Source of the DNA: a virus
Virus record (IMG/VR): IMGVR_UViG_3300045922_000411
Location: 1-28,395 of that record
DNA length: 28,395 bases
Direction: 5' to 3' (one strand)
Part shown: positions 1 to 6,165 of the stretch, piece after piece
Numbering within the stretch: position 1 is the stretch's first letter
Layout of the letters: each line of letters opens with the position of its first letter
Position numbers and translations under genes: made by a program
Notes under the pieces: generated by a model
The model's input: only the letters and a program-made list of their open reading frames with translations
Told to the model about the DNA's origin: nothing
Database searches by the model: none

Positions 1-504
1 GACCTGGCCATCTGGGTTGGCCCTGGAAGCAGTGGCTCGTGCCGGTCGCTGTGGTGGCTGGGCCTGGCGCCGGGCGGGCTTGACCGCGGTTACGCGGGGG
101 CGCATTTCCCCGGTCGACTGCGTGGGGCGATTCTCGACCATGATGCGGGCCCGCAGGCCGACCCATTCCCGCGGGTCGACGTGGATGGTGCTCTCCATGT
201 CGAAGCCCAGGGCCTCCATGACCTCGAAGAGCCTCGACTTGTCGGACAGGAACCCGTCGGTCAGGAAGGCCTCGGGGAGGGCGATCCACTGGCGGATGCG
301 CGTGTCCGCTGGCAGGTCACCGCTTTCGATGGCCCAGTCCAGCCAGAAGGTGGTCCGGGTCTTGCCGGGATTGAAGGTGTCGGGCTGCTCCTGCGGCTCA
401 CCGACAGCGAAAACCTCTGCGTCGTACAGGTCGTCGGGGATGTCCGGGATTGGGGGCGCCGAAGAGCGCTCCGCGGTCCGTGCGATGGTGTCCCAGCTTG
501 TCAT
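1..504 (-). CDS. Early-region protein of unknown function, 3' end outside the window
   Basis: An open frame of 168 codons runs from an ATG at 504 to the window edge without a stop, so the gene is partial. A strong GGAGG Shine-Dalgarno lies about 9 bases before the ATG. The product begins MTSWDTIARTAERSS and has a compact, mixed alpha/beta-looking core (motifs FWLDWAIESG, WVGLRARIMVENRP, RPRVTAVKPA), followed by a Pro/Ala/Arg-rich tail. The way a core domain ends in a low-complexity tail resembles small phage replication or single-strand-binding accessory proteins, but no family is firmly recognised. It lies 41 bp downstream of a RecB/Cas4-like nuclease gene, so a role in DNA replication or recombination is inferred from context only. 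Confidence 0.8.
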   Translation of the reverse strand, partial: MTSWDTIARTAERSSAPPIPDIPDDLYDAEVFAVGEPQEQPDTFNPGKTRTTFWLDWAIESGDLPADTRIRQWIALPEAFLTDGFLSDKSRLFEVMEALGFDMESTIHVDPREWVGLRARIMVENRPTQSTGEMRPRVTAVKPARRQAQPPQRPARATASRANPDGQV

Positions 505-545
505 GGTGCTGACCTCCTGGCTGTTGACGGGAGCCACCCGTGATG

Positions 546-1361
546 TCACTCCTCAGGCTCGGAATCAGGGATGTGCGGCAGGCGATGCTCGACCATGCAC
601 GGCACCCAGGCCGGGCAGGCTTTCGGTGAGCACCACCAGCCGGTCGGGTTGGCGGGAAAAATGGCGGCATCGATGGCCCGCTCCACATCGCCGACCACCG
701 AGGCGTACCACCCGACGTGGCTCTCGTCCCGCCGGGTGCGAATGACCTCTTCGGCGCGCTTGCTGCCGGTGTCGATGAGGCGGGCAAACTCGAACTCCAC
801 GGGATAGCCGAGCGCGAAGGCGTACGCGGTGGGCTGCAGGTCGGTGTCGGCCGCGTCCTGCCCCATGCGCCTGGCGCCGGTCTTGATGTCGCCGACGACA
901 TCGTGGACGGTCACGTAGTCGATGAAGCCAACGAACTCCCGCCCGCTCGGCAGCTCACGGGAGACGCGGAGCTGGACGGCTGCCGGCTGGATGAGCGGCG
1001 CGTGGCAGTGCATGTGGATGCGGGTCAGCTCGATGGCCGAGTCGAGCGACCGGGCCTGGTTGCCCCCCTCCCAGTCCACCTCGTCACGCCCGCCGGCCTC
1101 GTCGACAGCGATGCGAAACGCATCCTCAGCAACCTCCAGCACCTCGCCGACCGGGAGGTCGTCGTGGGTCTCGATTTTCTGCGAGAGGTTGTGCGCTGCC
1201 GCCCGGTCCACGGCCGTCCCGCGGATGAGCGAGGCGTTCGTGCGGCGCGGGACGCCTTCCAGGTACAGGAAGGCCCACTGGCGCGGGCAGCGCAGGAACG
1301 TGGAGACGGACGAGTGGCTGAGGTGGTCGATGTCCTGGGGGCGCCGGGGGTATGCGGTCAT
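546..1361 (-). CDS. Cas4/RecB-like PD-(D/E)XK nuclease with probable Fe-S cluster
   Basis: A 271-residue protein with the order of motifs expected of RecB/Cas4-type exonucleases. The N-terminus has SSVSTFLRCPRQWAFLYLEG (first Cys at about 25, then the aromatic-rich segment); a His lies near 57; the nuclease core shows FVGFIDY (Asp 148) and VVGDIKTG (Asp 158, Lys 160); a QPTAY motif (Gln 176, Tyr 180) follows. Three C-terminal cysteines (about 244, 249, 255) together with Cys 25 match the four-cysteine Fe-S pattern of Cas4 and AddB. In such proteins the domain degrades or trims DNA ends. No Cas1 or Cas2 is nearby, so phage recombination or replication is the likely job. The ATG at 1361 has GGGAGA about 8 bases upstream. 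The fold call is confident; the cluster is inferred from the cysteines. Confidence 0.88.
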   Translation of the reverse strand: MTAYPRRPQDIDHLSHSSVSTFLRCPRQWAFLYLEGVPRRTNASLIRGTAVDRAAAHNLSQKIETHDDLPVGEVLEVAEDAFRIAVDEAGGRDEVDWEGGNQARSLDSAIELTRIHMHCHAPLIQPAAVQLRVSRELPSGREFVGFIDYVTVHDVVGDIKTGARRMGQDAADTDLQPTAYAFALGYPVEFEFARLIDTGSKRAEEVIRTRRDESHVGWYASVVGDVERAIDAAIFPANPTGWWCSPKACPAWVPCMVEHRLPHIPDSEPEE

Positions 1362-1363
1362 GG

Positions 1364-1573
1364 TCAGTTTCTCCCGAGCCAGCGACGCAGAGAGAACGCC
1401 GTCGTGCGCTCGACGTAGGGGACAACACGGTCGCCCCAGATGGTCCGCTCATCAGGCGAGGCGAGGCCGAAGGTCTGTTCGAACTTCTGGACGACGCGCG
1501 GGTAGTAGGACTCCCACGGTTCGTCCGTCACGACGAGGTACTGAATCGGGTGCTGGAACTCACCAGAGGTCAT
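1364..1573 (-). CDS. Small hypothetical protein, 69 aa
   Basis: A 69-residue protein starting MTSGEFQHPIQYLVVTDEPW, with a GGAG ribosome site about 6 bases before the ATG. Its start overlaps the end of the zinc-ribbon gene upstream by 14 bp, and its stop lies 2 bp before the ATG of the nuclease gene, so it belongs to the same transcription unit. It is aromatic-rich and has mixed charge; no motif or family is recognised. The tight packing and usable ribosome site are the main reasons to accept it as real. Confidence 0.7.
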   Translation of the reverse strand: MTSGEFQHPIQYLVVTDEPWESYYPRVVQKFEQTFGLASPDERTIWGDRVVPYVERTTAFSLRRWLGRN

Positions 1574-1769
1574 CGCTCAGCTCCGCGTACAGGCGTTTGC
1601 GCGGCCAGTGGGCCTTCGGCAGGCGCCACTTGCCAGGCTGAATCTCCTCGTCGTCCCAGCCCGCCCGGAACGTCCGCTCTACCCCGCAGGCGCGGCAGCG
1701 GCCGGAGACGTGACTGTTGCCCGTTGGGGTGTCGAGCACCCAGCGGTGGCGGCAAGTGGTCGTGGTCAT
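1560..1769 (-). CDS. Small zinc-ribbon-like protein
   Basis: A 69-residue protein with CRHRW near residues 6-10 and GRCRACGVERTF near 23-34, a Cys/His pair followed by a CxxC knuckle. This pattern is common in small phage proteins that bind one zinc. The remainder is basic and tryptophan-rich (GKWRLPKAHWPRKR), which would suit nucleic-acid binding. The ATG at 1769 overlaps the stop of the preceding gene in an ATGA, a sign of translational coupling, and has a GGGGGGA ribosome site. The zinc site is read from the sequence; the role is unknown. Confidence 0.75.
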   Translation of the reverse strand: MTTTTCRHRWVLDTPTGNSHVSGRCRACGVERTFRAGWDDEEIQPGKWRLPKAHWPRKRLYAELSDDLW

Positions 1770-2002
1770 CGGTCCCCCCGTTCGAGCTGGATGAGCGTGG
1801 CGGCCAGGTAGATGGCCAGGTCGAGGGCCTCGTCGAGCGCCTCGTAGACGAGGTCACGCTCGTCAGCGGAGAGGTCCCATGCGCCGTACTGGGCGTGCCC
1901 GAGGGCGAGGCGCTGCTCGATGAGCCGGTTGAGTCGTGTGGACTCAGCCGCGATGCGCCCGACGCGCCCGGCGATCAGGTGTGCGATGGCTGGCTCATCC
2001 AT
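1766..2002 (-). CDS. Small helical protein, MazG-like motif (tentative)
   Basis: The chosen ATG at 2002 has a strong GGAGG seven bases upstream. The open frame extends further upstream into the repeat array, but that extension is compositionally array sequence and is rejected. The 78-residue product (MDEPAIAHLIAGRV...) is almost wholly helical, with YGAWDLSADERDLVYEALDE and then ALDLAIYLAATLIQLE. The E...DE..D..Y spacing recalls MazG or phage dNTP pyrophosphohydrolase-like helices, but the protein is too short to assign that activity. It is the first gene downstream of the repeat array and couples by ATGA to the zinc-ribbon gene. Confidence 0.75.
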   Translation of the reverse strand: MDEPAIAHLIAGRVGRIAAESTRLNRLIEQRLALGHAQYGAWDLSADERDLVYEALDEALDLAIYLAATLIQLERGDR

Positions 2003-2029
2003 GGCGACCTCCGTGTGACCCGATGACGT

Positions 2030-3639
2030 GGGTGGACCTTCCGTAGCTGGTTGGGGCTCAATAATCTCGGGTTTTCCTTTGACTTCATGGCTTTGCCCCC
2101 TGTGCGCTGGCTCGATTTGGGTTGTCCTCTCACACCGTGGCTCTTCCGCGCGGGTAGCCCTGCGCCGGCAAGGCTTGCGCCGTGCCAAGACCTAAGGGTT
2201 GCCCTTTTCGACTTGGCTCCTGGACCGGTGCTCGGTGACGGTGGGTTGACCTGTACCGGCGAGGCTCTGCGTGCTGACGCCAAAGGCTCTGGGTAGACCG
2301 GGCAAGTTCTGGCTCCGCGCGCGTTGCTCCGCGGGCGTGGGTTGACCTGCCGCGAGTTGGCTCCGCGCGCGTGGCTTCTTCCCTTTGGGTCGACCTGAAA
2401 GGCACAGGCTCCGCGCGCGTTGCTCCACCGCAATGGGTTGACCTGCCGCACGGTGGCTGCGCGCGCGTTGCTCCCAGCGCTTGGGTTGGCCTGAGTTTCG
2501 GTGGCTCCGCGCGCGTTGCTGGTCCGTTCTGGGTTGACCTCGCGGCGAATGGCTCCACACAAACGCCCCTACGAACAAGGGTCTCCCTCATGACTGATGG
2601 CTCCGCGCGCGTTGCTCGCGGAAGATGGGTTGACCTGTACTGCCACGGCTCCCCCGCGCGTTGCTAAAGGGCCTTGTTTTGACCTGGCCTCGCGAGGCTC
2701 CGCAAGCTCCTTCGGGGCGGGTTGGCCTGGGGAACACAGGCTGGGCGAGCGGTGCCACTACTCCGCGGGTGGGCCTTTGCAGGCTCGGCTCGGGGGGTAT
2801 GACTGCAGGGCGATGGGTTGACCTCGACCTTGATGGCTCCGCGCGCGCTCCTCCTTGGTGGGTCGTCCTCGGTCTTGGTGGCTCCCCGCGCTTTGCTTCT
2901 TCGTGAAGGGTTGCCCTAATTCTCCCTGGCTCCGCGCGCGTTGCTCCGACACCCTGGGTTGACCTGAGGGTGACCGGCTCCGCGCGCGTTGCTTTTGGTA
3001 GAAGGGTTGACCTAAAGACCCCTGGCTCCGCGCGCGTTGCTCCACAATGATGGGTTGACCTCGCAACACATGGCTCCGCGCGCGCGACTGTCATTTTCTG
3101 GGTTGACCTTGGGCACCCTGGCTCTCCCCCATTCGCTGTCACTTGCGGGTTTGCACCCCTGCCTTCTGGCTGTCCCCCAGCCCACCGCGCGGAAGGGCAA
3201 CGGGTCATCCCCACTTTGGCGGCTCGCGTGGACGGTGCTTGGGGATGGCGGGTTGACCTCAGGTCACTTGGCTCCCCCCGCACGAGCTGCCGGGTTGTCC
3301 CCACACCTGGCGGCTGGAGTGATGCTGCGATCGCAGGGTGGCCCACAGGACGATGGCTCAGTCGCACGGGTTCGCCACGCTGCCACGGCTCGTTCCCAGC
3401 GCAGGACTCAGCGGGTTCCCCTTTCTCGCCCGGCTCGCTGGTGACGCCGGTAGCGTCGGGTTGGCCTGCTCGCTTGGGCTGGCCACCTCCACATCTTGGC
3501 TTTGCGCTTATCCTGTCGGGTGCCCCTTTGTGTGCTCGGCTCGACGCCGCCGAAGCAGGGTCGCCCTCCAGCGATCGGCTGGACCCGCAAGCGCTCGCTT
3601 CCCACACCGGGTCGACCCTGTTCCTCAGGCTGACGACGC
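2030..3639. repeat. Array of about 35 direct repeats with two conserved blocks and two variable decamers
   Basis: On the plus strand the core unit is 48 bp: block A GGCTCCGCGCGCGTTGCT (18), a variable decamer, block B GGGTTGACCT (10), a second variable decamer. Seven units carry block A exactly (starts 2311, 2407, 2503, 2599, 2928, 2976, 3024) and eleven carry block B exactly. Other 48-bp units start at 2215, 2263, 2359, 2455, 2551, 2739, 2787, 2880, 3072 and 3120. Edge units are decayed and range from 21 to 53 bp, including short forms of 33-34 bp (2055, 2139) that lack the 14 bp between GGCT and the first decamer. The decamers listed all differ. The array ends exactly at the stop of the IS110-like gene on one side and 28 bp before the ATG of the next gene on the other. 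This is the only stretch over 300 bp without an accepted gene. No hallmark of CRISPR, integron or diversity-generating retroelement is present. Confidence 0.93.
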
Positions 3640-4680
3640 TCATTGCAGGTCCTCGATGTCGATGGGCTCATGGCGGATGATGCGCAGGATGGGACCAAGC
3701 TCCAGCTCGGGGTACAGGTCGGGGACCGGGTGATTTTTCTCCTTCCACCCCTTTTCCATTGGCCAGTTGGGCGGCGCGATGTAGTCGTGATGACCAAGCT
3801 GCGAGATGGCGTACGGCTGCTCCCACGGCTCGTCCGACACGCTCTCCCACGACACCTGGGCGAAGTGACTGAGCAACAGCTTGACGGTCCACCGGCGGGC
3901 CCGCCGGTCGATGTGCATCGGCACGAGCATCGCGCGCTTCGGGTCAGGCGTGGCTGCGAGGATGGCCCGGTTGATGGCGCCGTTGGCGGCGATGGGCGAT
4001 CTGCCAAGCGCCATCAAACCAAGCAGCTTTTCGGGGTCGACGGCGCCGGAGAGGAAGGCCTGCGACCCTTGGCTCTTCGCGTGCGGGAGCCTTGTCAGCG
4101 CCTGCTCCGCGTAGTGGCCCTGGATGTTGAGGAGCCATTCGCGTGCCTTGCGCTGCTCGTAAAGCTGGCGGTACCACGCATTGCGCTGGCGCACCATCTG
4201 GTCGCCGGCGTAGTACGCCATCAAACGGAATTGCCGGTTGTACTTCGCGCGCCGCTCCGGCGTGAGCCCCGCGTACGCCCAGAGCGACTGGGGCCGCCGG
4301 CAGTACTGCGGGGCGGACAGCGCGCACAGGCCGGAGGCGATGACGGGCCCGATGCCGGTGATGGTCAGCGCCCAGCGGCCACGCTCCGACGAGCGGGCGT
4401 ACTGGCCCAGCACGCCGACCATGGCGTCTTCGAGCATTTCGAGGGCGCCCTCGAACGTGTCGAGCGTGAGGTTCGGCAGGTCCCGCTTGCGGAGGTCCTT
4501 GGCCTGGTTGCCCATGGCCACGCGGTGCTTCTGGAGCGCGAGGTAGCTGCTGACGAGGAACTTGGCCTCGGCTTCCGAGATGCGGTCACGGCGGGTGATG
4601 CGGCGCAGGTCGCGGAGTAGCGTCTGGCCTGGAGCGATTTCGACGTCGGTGATGTCTTTCAGCGTTGCGACTGCGGTCAT
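3640..4680 (-). CDS. IS110-family transposase-like protein, C-terminal (Transposase_20) domain only
   Basis: A 346-residue protein. A helical N-terminus (1-100) precedes a helix-hairpin-helix motif ITGIGPVIASGL (about 108-119) and WAYAGLTPERR (about 134-144), the signature order of the IS116/IS110/IS902 C-terminal domain. A later basic helix, HIDRRARRWTVKLLLSHF (about 257-274), matches the position of the family's K...ARKLL helix. The N-terminal DEDD (RuvC-like) nuclease domain of active IS110 transposases is absent, and no serine stands at the usual place after GLTP, where the sequence reads ERRAKYNRQF. No terminal repeats are seen. The ATG has a strong GGAGG and overlaps the preceding stop by ATGA, so it is a resident operon gene and not a fresh insertion. 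The repeat array begins right at its stop codon. DNA or RNA binding is likely; catalysis is doubtful. Confidence 0.85.
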   Translation of the reverse strand: MTAVATLKDITDVEIAPGQTLLRDLRRITRRDRISEAEAKFLVSSYLALQKHRVAMGNQAKDLRKRDLPNLTLDTFEGALEMLEDAMVGVLGQYARSSERGRWALTITGIGPVIASGLCALSAPQYCRRPQSLWAYAGLTPERRAKYNRQFRLMAYYAGDQMVRQRNAWYRQLYEQRKAREWLLNIQGHYAEQALTRLPHAKSQGSQAFLSGAVDPEKLLGLMALGRSPIAANGAINRAILAATPDPKRAMLVPMHIDRRARRWTVKLLLSHFAQVSWESVSDEPWEQPYAISQLGHHDYIAPPNWPMEKGWKEKNHPVPDLYPELELGPILRIIRHEPIDIEDLQ

Positions 4681-4961
4681 TCCTGTCCTCCGGGGGAGAG
4701 ATGGGGAGTGGACTTACGAGGAGCCGAGCGCTCCAAATCCTTCTTCTTCAGCTCGACGACGATGTCGCGCCTCTCGTAGGAGAAAAACTCCATCGCCTCA
4801 GCCAGCTCGCACGCGATCCAGGCGATGAAGTCCATCCAATCGCCCGGCAATGCACCCTCTTTCACTGAACGCCTGACATGAAAGTTGTTGCGCTCAATCG
4901 TTGCGGTGACCTCACGTCTGCCGTCGAGCCCGCTTTCCCGCATTTCAAGAAGGAATTTCAT
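4677..4961 (-). CDS. Hypothetical protein, 94 aa
   Basis: The product starts MKFLLEMRESGLDGRREVTA and continues with VTATIERNNFHV, DWMDFIAWIACELAEAMEFF and a charged tail. The ATG at 4961 has GGAG upstream and overlaps the stop of the small membrane protein gene by ATGA; its own stop overlaps the ATG of the IS110-like gene the same way. The longer open frame upstream has shadow composition and was not used. The layout suggests a short beta-rich N-terminus and an amphipathic helix. No family is recognised. Coupling to the IS110-like gene makes it a possible partner, by position only. Confidence 0.78.
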   Translation of the reverse strand: MKFLLEMRESGLDGRREVTATIERNNFHVRRSVKEGALPGDWMDFIAWIACELAEAMEFFSYERRDIVVELKKKDLERSAPRKSTPHLSPGGQE

Positions 4962-5077
4962 CTTTGGTCTCCAGTGCGCTCCCGCACGAGGTCGCGGATG
5001 ACGACGAATGCGCAGGCCAGCGCGCTGCCCACGAGCACGACCTGGACCACGATGGTGGCGAGTTCGAGGCCGCTCAC
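4958..5077 (-). CDS. Small single-pass membrane protein, 39 aa
   Basis: A GTG at 5077 overlaps the stop of the upstream gene as GTGA, and the stop at 4958 overlaps the next ATG as ATGA. The 39-residue product has a hydrophobic stretch ATIVVQVVLVGSALACAFVV (about 7-26) followed by a basic, charged tail (RDLVRERTGDQR), so an N-out, C-in single-span topology is expected. It is too short for routine gene calling; coupling at both ends and the clean transmembrane profile support it. Function unknown; small phage membrane proteins of this kind can act in exclusion or host takeover. Confidence 0.68.
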   Translation of the reverse strand: MSGLELATIVVQVVLVGSALACAFVVIRDLVRERTGDQR

Positions 5078-5415
5078 TGCCGATCCCCCGCTGCATCCCG
5101 CTGCATCGCGCGAATGGCAGACGCGACGACTGCCCGGAACTCTGCTTCCGTGTGGGCCGGGTGGAGACGCAGGGAACCGATCGCACGCCATCCCGGCGTC
5201 CACAGCTCCAGCGCAACCTCGCGAGCCGTTACCCGGAGCGCCGTGCCGACGGTGGCGGGCATCCCTGGCTCGGTGTCGCACACCTCGTCCACGAGCTGGT
5301 CGATGATGATGTTGGCGAGCGCGTGCACCGCCTTGTCGTCCGACGCGTCGACCTTGTGGTGCTGGATGACCTCGCGCAGGAACGCCGGCAGGCGGTCGAT
5401 GAGCGGCGCGCTCAC
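5074..5415 (-). CDS. Hypothetical protein, 113 aa
   Basis: A GTG at 5415 follows a GGAGG site by about 7 bases and overlaps the preceding stop as GTGA. The 113-residue product (SAPLIDRLPAFLREVIQHHK...) has a helical first half, with VHALANIIIDQLVDEVCD, and a second half containing VTAREVALELWTPGW. It looks like a soluble helical phage protein. No motif is recognised. An in-frame extension upstream is Arg/Gly-rich shadow and was rejected. Confidence 0.75.
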   Translation of the reverse strand: MSAPLIDRLPAFLREVIQHHKVDASDDKAVHALANIIIDQLVDEVCDTEPGMPATVGTALRVTAREVALELWTPGWRAIGSLRLHPAHTEAEFRAVVASAIRAMQRDAAGDRQ

Positions 5416-5684
5416 CCGGCCACCTCCTCGACCCCGCGCCAGACGTCGTCGATCTCGGCGTGGCGCGCGTTCTCCCATTTGTCGCGCTCGATGAGCTTGC
5501 TGACGATGCGCCGGGCGCCCACCACGTCACCGGTAGCCAGCAGCGCGTCGAGCGTGTCGAGCGCTGCCAGCTCCCACGTGTCTTGGCGGCTGAGTTCGTG
5601 GCGCAGGCTGATGGCCTGCACCCACGCCTCCTCCAGGAGGCCGCTGGCGGTCGGTGGACGACCACGGGTCCGACGTGCGATCAT
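5412..5684 (-). CDS. Hypothetical helical protein, 90 aa
   Basis: The ATG at 5684 is preceded by the leader CAAGGAGGACACAG, which recurs before two other genes of this region, and overlaps the upstream stop as ATGA. The product opens with a basic segment MIARRTRGRPPTASG, similar to an AT-hook-like GRP patch, followed by helices (LLEEAWVQAISLRHELS, LAALDTLDALLATGDVVGAR). The GRP motif hints at minor-groove DNA binding, but one motif is weak evidence. Family unknown. Confidence 0.75.
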   Translation of the reverse strand: MIARRTRGRPPTASGLLEEAWVQAISLRHELSRQDTWELAALDTLDALLATGDVVGARRIVSKLIERDKWENARHAEIDDVWRGVEEVAG

Positions 5685-5929
5685 GACTGTGTCCTCCTTG
5701 AGCCGGCGTCGGCGCCCAATGCCGGCGCCGGCGAATTTCCATCGACCACCCAGTCCACCCAATCCCTGCGGACGAGCACCCGCCGCCCCAGGCGCACGTG
5801 TGGCACCCGCGGGCCGCCCTCCCGCGGGCGCCGGGTCCAGTCGTACAGAGCGGCCGGCGAGATGCCGAGGATTTCCGCGGCCTCGCGGATGGAGATGAGC
5901 GCTGCGCGCGGGCTCGACGGAGCGGTCAT
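5681..5929 (-). CDS. Excisionase/MerR-type helix-turn-helix protein
   Basis: An 82-residue protein with a winged helix-turn-helix of the excisionase/MerR type: ISIREAAEILGISPAALYDW (about 12-31) as the HTH, then PHVRLGRRVLVRRDWVDWV as wing and closing helix. Such proteins act as phage excisionases or small repressors. The ATG at 5929 has GGAGG upstream and overlaps the stop of the XRE-family regulator by ATGA, so the two are co-expressed. No integrase is present in the window, so excisionase function cannot be tested here. Confidence 0.85.
   Translation of the reverse strand: MTAPSSPRAALISIREAAEILGISPAALYDWTRRPREGGPRVPHVRLGRRVLVRRDWVDWVVDGNSPAPALGADAGSRRTQS
5687..5700 (-). promoter_or_regulatory. 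Recurring start-associated leader, copy 1
   Basis: Minus-strand CAAGGAGGACACAG ends exactly 2 bases before the ATG at 5684. The same 14 bases recur at 6727-6740 and 7315-7328 with the same 2-base gap. It contains the Shine-Dalgarno GGAGG but is conserved well beyond it. Confidence 0.75.
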
Positions 5930-6156
5930 TTGCCCGCCTCCGCTGCAGCCATGACCTCATCGATCTGGCACCCGATGACCTCTGCCAGCCGCTGAGCCAG
6001 CTCAGGTGAGAGGCGTCGCTCGCCCCTGCCGATACGTGACAGATAGTTCCGACTTACCCCCACCTGGGCTGCCACGTAGTGAACAAGCAGCCCCTGACTG
6101 CGAATGAGTGATGCCAGCGGAGTCGCTGTACGTTGCCGTTCACGTTGATGTTGCAT
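5926..6156 (-). CDS. XRE (Cro/C1)-family transcriptional regulator
   Basis: A 76-residue protein whose body is one Cro/C1-type domain: LIRSQGLLVHYVAAQVGVSR, NYLSRIGRGERRLSPELAQR and LAEVIGCQIDEV give the five-helix order, with the recognition helix near VSRNYLSRIGRG. It is the first gene behind a good sigma-70-like promoter whose predicted start is only a few bases upstream of the ATG, so the mRNA is probably near-leaderless; no Shine-Dalgarno is visible. GCAAC/GTTGC half-sites and a 12-bp palindrome in the promoter region are candidate operators for autoregulation. Confidence 0.9.
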   Translation of the reverse strand: MQHQRERQRTATPLASLIRSQGLLVHYVAAQVGVSRNYLSRIGRGERRLSPELAQRLAEVIGCQIDEVMAAAEAGK

Positions 6157-6165
6157 GTCATCGCA

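Noticed and set aside
17-745. Plus-strand open frame of 242 codons
   Set aside because: Lies opposite two minus-strand genes with ribosome sites; Arg/Ser-rich shadow composition.
2030-3639. CRISPR array
   Set aside because: Two different conserved blocks per unit, variable parts of only 10 bases, units from 21 to 53 bp, and no cas1/cas2 nearby. Cas4-like nuclease alone is not enough.
2588-3643. 351-codon open frame through the repeat array as a plain CDS
   Set aside because: Unit lengths are often not multiples of three, all frames are open, wobble positions are conserved, and composition is Arg/Gly/Pro/Ser low complexity. Kept as a finding because of the ATGA overlap, but not listed as a gene.
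3640-4680. Active IS110 insertion sequence
   Set aside because: No DEDD domain, no catalytic serine at the expected place, no element ends, and start coupled to a phage gene.
4962-5216. Upstream extension of the 94-residue protein gene
   Set aside because: Arg/Gly/Ser-rich out-of-frame reading of two coupled genes; the ATG at 4961 has its own ribosome site and ATGA overlap.
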